Assembly (NCBI GenBank): GCA_039794245.1
Contig: JBDIVS010000014.1
Location: 1-64,000, forward strand
Source of the DNA: DAITQM01 sp039794245
GTDB taxonomy: Bacteria; Pseudomonadota; Gammaproteobacteria; Xanthomonadales; Wenzhouxiangellaceae
DNA length: 64,000 nt
Direction: 5' to 3'
Every line of letters starts with the position of its first letter. The stretch's first letter is position 1. A program made the translations under genes and the position numbers. This document shows positions 61,427-64,000 of the stretch, piece after piece. Under the pieces are notes generated by a model, which ran no database searches, had not been told where the DNA came from, and saw only the letters and a program-made list of their open reading frames with translations.

Positions 61427-64000
61427 CGAAGAAACTCATCGAAGTCGCCCTCCCGCTCGAAGCCATCAACAAGGCCAGCGCGCGCGAGAAGTCCATCCGC
61501 CACGGGCACCCGAGCACGCTGCACCTGTGGTGGTCGCGGAAGCCGACGGCGACGGCGCGGGCGGTGATTTTTGCGCAGATGGTGGACGATCCCTCGGCGC
61601 ATCCCGACATTTTCAAAACAGAAGAAGCGCAGGAGGAGGAACGCCAGCGGCTCTTCCGCATCATCGAGGACCTGGTGAAGTGGGAGAATACGACCAACGA
61701 GACGGTGTTGCAGGCGGCGCGCGACGAGATCTGGGCGAGCTGGCGGCGCACCTGCGCCGAGAACGCCGATCATCCGCGGGCAAAGGAATTGTTCGACCCA
61801 AACAAGCTCCCCGCTTTTCACGACCCCTTCGCCGGCGGTGGCGCGCTGCCGCTGGAGGCGCAGCGGCTGGGGCTTGAGAGCTACGCCAGCGATCTCAACC
61901 CGGTGGCGGTGCTGATCAACAAGGCGATGATCGAGATCCCGCCGCGGTTTGCCGGGCTGCCGCCCGTCAATCCAGAAAGTAGGAAACAGGAAATAGGAAA
62001 TAGGGGGAGCGATGCACTTCAAGGAACTCATCGTCTGGCAGAAAGCGATGGAAGCGGCACGGGAGGTTTATCTCCTGGTGCCGATGCTCCCGAGGGAGGA
62101 GACCTATGGGATGCGCTCGCAGATGACACGGGCGGCGGTCTCAGTGCCGTCGAACATCGCCGAGGGATGGGCGCGGGAGTCGGACAAGGAGAAGGCACAG
62201 TTCCTGGCGATCGCGCAGGGCTCACTGGCGGAGCTGGACACGCAACTCAGCCTTTGCGAACAGATCGGCTGGTTCACGGAGAAGGAGACGGCCCGCTTGC
62301 GCAGCACGATGGTCGAGGTCGGCAAGATTCTGACCACCATGCGCAAGAACCGGCGCTGAAGACCGCCTCGCCGACTTCCTACTTGCTATTTCCTACTTCC
62401 TACCGCGGGGCCGAAGGCCTCGCGGCGGACGTGCGCCACTACGGCCAGTGGATGCGCGACGAGGCCGAGAAGCGCATCGGCCACCTCTACCCGAAGGTAG
62501 GCGCATGGTACGAGCCGAGGTCAAGGCGGTATTTTGGAGAGGATGAGGTCAGGCGATGGAAGGAGATTGAAAATAGGAAGCAGGAAATAGGAAATAGGAA
62601 GCAGGAAATAGGAAATAGGAAGGAGGAGATAGAAAATAGCGATGATGCGAGTGAGTTGGCGGATACTGCACGGAGCTGCGGCCACGACTCTATTTCCTAT
62701 TTCCTATCTTCTATTTCCTGCAAGAAGGAGATAGAAAATAGCGAAGATGCGATTGAGTTGGCGGAAACTGCACGGAGCTGCGGCTACGACTCTATTTCCT
62801 ATTTCCTATCTTCTATTTCCTACAAGAAGCTCACCGTGATCGCCTGGCTCTGGGCGCGCACGGTGAAGAGCCCGAACCCGGCCTTCGCCAGGGTGGACGT
62901 GCCGCTCGCCTCGACCTTCATGCTCTCCACCAAGGCGGGCAAGGAGGCGTATGTCGAGCCGGTGATAGAAAATAGGAAGCAGGAAATAGGAAATAGAAAG
63001 CAGGAAGTAGAAAGTAGGAAGCAGGGGGTAGGAAGTAGTGGCGACTGTGCTACTTCCTATTTCCTACCTCCTACTTCCTACTACCGCTTCACGGTGAAGG
63101 TGGGGAAGCCGAAGGATGCGGAAGCGGCGAAGCGCGGCACCAAGCTCTCGCGCGGCGCGAACTTCGAGTGCCTGATGTCAGGGACGCCGATCGCTCCGCA
63201 GTACATCAAGGACGAAGGCAAGGCCGGGCGCATGGGCGCGCGGCTGATGGCTGTCGTCGCAGAGGGTGATCGCGGGCGCGTGTATCTCGCGCCGACGCAA
63301 GAGCACGAGGCGGCGGCGCTCAAGGCGAAGCCGGAGTGGAAGCCGGAGACGCCGCTGCCAGCAGACATGCGCTCGCACTGGACTCCGCCCTACGGCCTGA
63401 CGACCTACGGCGACCTCTTCACCCCCCGCCAGCTCGTGGCGCTGACGACCTTCTCCGACCTGGCGCAGGAAGCGCGCGAGCGGGTGCAGCGCGACGCCCT
63501 CGCCGCCGGCCTCCCCGCCGACCCCAAGCCCCTCCGCGACGGTGGCACCGGCGCCACCGCCTACGCCGAGGCGGTGGGGGTGTATTTGGCGTGCGGCATC
63601 AGCCGAGCTGCCGACTATTGGAACGCGATCGCAACTTGGGAGCCGGGTGGCGGCTTTGTCGCCCATGCGTTCAGACGCCAAGCGATCCCGATGGTATGGG
63701 GCTTCGCAGAGTCGAGCCCGTTCTCAGACAGCGGGGGCAACTGGGCGGCAACATGCATGGAGTGGGTGGAGCGGGTGATTGAAGCCTTCGTGCCTGGCAA
63801 CGATGGACATGCATCGCAAGAGGACGCTCAGTCACAAGTGGTGACCGTCGACAAGCTCGTCTCTACCGACCCGCCTTATTACGACAATATCGGCTACGCT
63901 GACCTGTCGGATTTCTTCTATGCCTGGTTGCGCCGCTCGCTGCGGCCCATCTTCCCCGACCTTTTCGCCACGCTCGCCGTGCCCAAGGCCGAGGAACTGG
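61423..64000 (+). CDS. DUF1156 DNA methyltransferase, 3' end beyond the window, with in-frame repeat insertions
   Basis: GTG 61423 opens one frame without a stop to base 64000 (859 codons). The DUF1156 start KKLIEVALPLEAINKASARE and HPSTLHLWWSRKPTATARA is clear. SAM motif I HDPFAGGGALPLEAQRLG is near residue 132 and the catalytic DPPYYDNIGYADLSDFFYAW near residue 817, giving an N6-adenine or N4-cytosine methylase. Between them homologous blocks (RGAEGLAADVRHYGQWMRDE, VIAWLWARTVKSPNP, YRFTVKVGKPKDAEAAKRGT, GRVYLAPTQEHEAAALKAKP) are separated by three in-frame inserts of about 143, 86 and 39 codons. It methylates DNA, probably to mark self in a helicase-linked defence system. Whether the lengthened protein works is unknown. 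Confidence 0.8.
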   Translation, partial: MTKKLIEVALPLEAINKASAREKSIRHGHPSTLHLWWSRKPTATARAVIFAQMVDDPSAHPDIFKTEEAQEEERQRLFRIIEDLVKWENTTNETVLQAARDEIWASWRRTCAENADHPRAKELFDPNKLPAFHDPFAGGGALPLEAQRLGLESYASDLNPVAVLINKAMIEIPPRFAGLPPVNPESRKQEIGNRGSDALQGTHRLAESDGSGTGGLSPGADAPEGGDLWDALADDTGGGLSAVEHRRGMGAGVGQGEGTVPGDRAGLTGGAGHATQPLRTDRLVHGEGDGPLAQHDGRGRQDSDHHAQEPALKTASPTSYLLFPTSYRGAEGLAADVRHYGQWMRDEAEKRIGHLYPKVGAWYEPRSRRYFGEDEVRRWKEIENRKQEIGNRKQEIGNRKEEIENSDDASELADTARSCGHDSISYFLSSISCKKEIENSEDAIELAETARSCGYDSISYFLSSISYKKLTVIAWLWARTVKSPNPAFARVDVPLASTFMLSTKAGKEAYVEPVIENRKQEIGNRKQEVESRKQGVGSSGDCATSYFLPPTSYYRFTVKVGKPKDAEAAKRGTKLSRGANFECLMSGTPIAPQYIKDEGKAGRMGARLMAVVAEGDRGRVYLAPTQEHEAAALKAKPEWKPETPLPADMRSHWTPPYGLTTYGDLFTPRQLVALTTFSDLAQEARERVQRDALAAGLPADPKPLRDGGTGATAYAEAVGVYLACGISRAADYWNAIATWEPGGGFVAHAFRRQAIPMVWGFAESSPFSDSGGNWAATCMEWVERVIEAFVPGNDGHASQEDAQSQVVTVDKLVSTDPPYYDNIGYADLSDFFYAWLRRSLRPIFPDLFATLAVPKAEEL
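61975..62404 (+). mobile_element. IVS-like element with inverted-repeat arms, inside the DUF1156 gene
   Basis: The left arm AGTAGGAAACAGGAAATAGG (from 61978) pairs with the right arm TAC-TTGC-TATTTCCTACTTCCTAC (to 62403), about 28-30 bases with few mismatches. Between them lies a complete four-helix-bundle gene with its own RBS. The layout copies that of 23S rRNA intervening sequences, where arms form a stem and the insert encodes the same protein family. The methylase frame is the same before and after and stays open throughout, so the length is a multiple of three. Confidence 0.75.
62012..62359 (+). CDS. four-helix-bundle protein (23S rRNA IVP / Avd-like)
   Basis: The 115-residue protein starts at ATG 62012 with GGGGGAG 5 bases before. 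It has MHFKELIVWQKAMEAAREVY, LPREETYGMRSQMTRAAVSV, PSNIAEGWARESDKEKAQFL and GSLAELDTQLSLCEQIG, the full TIGR02436/PF05635 pattern. Relatives are encoded in 23S rRNA intervening sequences and include the Avd protein of diversity-generating retroelements; they form pentamers that bind nucleic acid. It is read in a different frame from the methylase gene, which stays open over the same bases, so the stretch is dual-coding. Confidence 0.9.
   Translation: MHFKELIVWQKAMEAAREVYLLVPMLPREETYGMRSQMTRAAVSVPSNIAEGWARESDKEKAQFLAIAQGSLAELDTQLSLCEQIGWFTEKETARLRSTMVEVGKILTTMRKNRR
62566..62826 (+). repeat. two tandem stem-loop units, in frame in the DUF1156 gene
   Basis: A run of AGGAAATAG-type sequence (62572-62640) and two units with a 102-base period follow one another. 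Unit copies start at 62626 and 62728 (GAGATAGAAAATAGC). Each has a purine-rich left arm, a loop of about 47 bases containing CACGGAGCTGCGG, and a right arm CTATTTCCTATTTCC. The two loops differ at a few bases. In the methylase frame they read KQEIGNRKEEIENS ... DSISYFLSSIS twice. No gene is inside. Confidence 0.8.
62963..63083 (+). repeat. third insert block: single stem-loop unit, in frame in the DUF1156 gene
   Basis: The left arm GAAAATAGGAAGCAGGAAAT (from 62968) extends through three GGAAGTAG-type repeats to 63040, followed by a loop of about 12 bases. The right arm TACTTCCTATTTCCTACCTC runs to 63082. Read in the methylase frame it gives NRKQEIGNRKQEVESRKQ and ATSYFLPPTSY, replacing a short loop between EAYVEPVIE and YRFTVKVGKP. 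Confidence 0.8.

Noticed and set aside
62566..63083. CRISPR array
   Set aside because: Repeats are short, imperfect and palindromic across the whole unit, spacers are not uniform, and the sequence stays open as part of a protein gene.
62566..63083. Assembly error or low-quality sequence in the repeat blocks
   Set aside because: Frame is preserved through all blocks and arms pair correctly, which random assembly error would not give; still worth confirming in reads.

Overview
The window is high-GC bacterial DNA with densely packed genes. The gene set points to a gammaproteobacterium: a cbb3 oxidase operon behind a perfect FNR/ANR box, a bioBFHCD operon divergent from comF with a BirA-type operator between them, CcoG/H/I/S maturation proteins, and a chromosomal-type integron. 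The species cannot be named from the sequence.

Layout. (1) 1-5200 is a graveyard of mobile DNA. It holds IS66, IS481-like, ISL3 and IS3-type pieces, an orphan Rhs core, and remnants of three accessory modules: a DNA-base-modification pair of the Nmad2/Nmad3 type, and a Phd-type antitoxin with its promoter. (2) 5350-19126 is rich in exported hydrolases (DUF885, amidohydrolase, tricorn-like S41 protease). It also has two copies of a membrane TolB/TPR protein, an orphan FitA-like antitoxin and several broken genes. (3) 19231-30874 holds a membrane pyrophosphatase, an AraC regulator, a second amidohydrolase, a desaturase, a beta-propeller protein, a Bcp-type peroxiredoxin, prolyl oligopeptidase and a TraB/GumN lipoprotein. 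(4) 30852-36000 has two divergent nucleoside-salvage operons: pnp-hpt-upp on the minus strand and cdd-deoA-deoB on the plus strand. (5) 36392-44651 is ccoNOQP-(membrane protein)-ccoGHIS, all on the minus strand. (6) 44872-54615 holds an HNH nuclease, a flap-type 5'-3' exonuclease, a beta-propeller protein, a NUDIX hydrolase, the biotin operon and comF.

(7) 54705-64000 is the accessory end and the most interesting part. A frameshifted integron integrase faces a single MAPEG gene cassette with its attC. The attC runs directly into what looks like the 5' part of a group IIC-attC intron. The intron remnant runs into a defence-type operon: an SNF2/DUF3883 helicase, a DUF4143 AAA ATPase and a DUF1156 DNA methylase. 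The methylase frame starts at 61423 and has no stop before the window ends. Three blocks of it are built from inverted repeats of an AGGAAATAG-type sequence. The blocks correspond to four stem-loop units, and all are read in the only stop-free phase of the left arm. The first block carries a complete four-helix-bundle (23S rRNA intervening-sequence/Avd-like) gene in another frame. This looks like an IVS-type mobile element and its small derivatives inserted in frame in a defence gene, and it is the best candidate here for an undescribed system.
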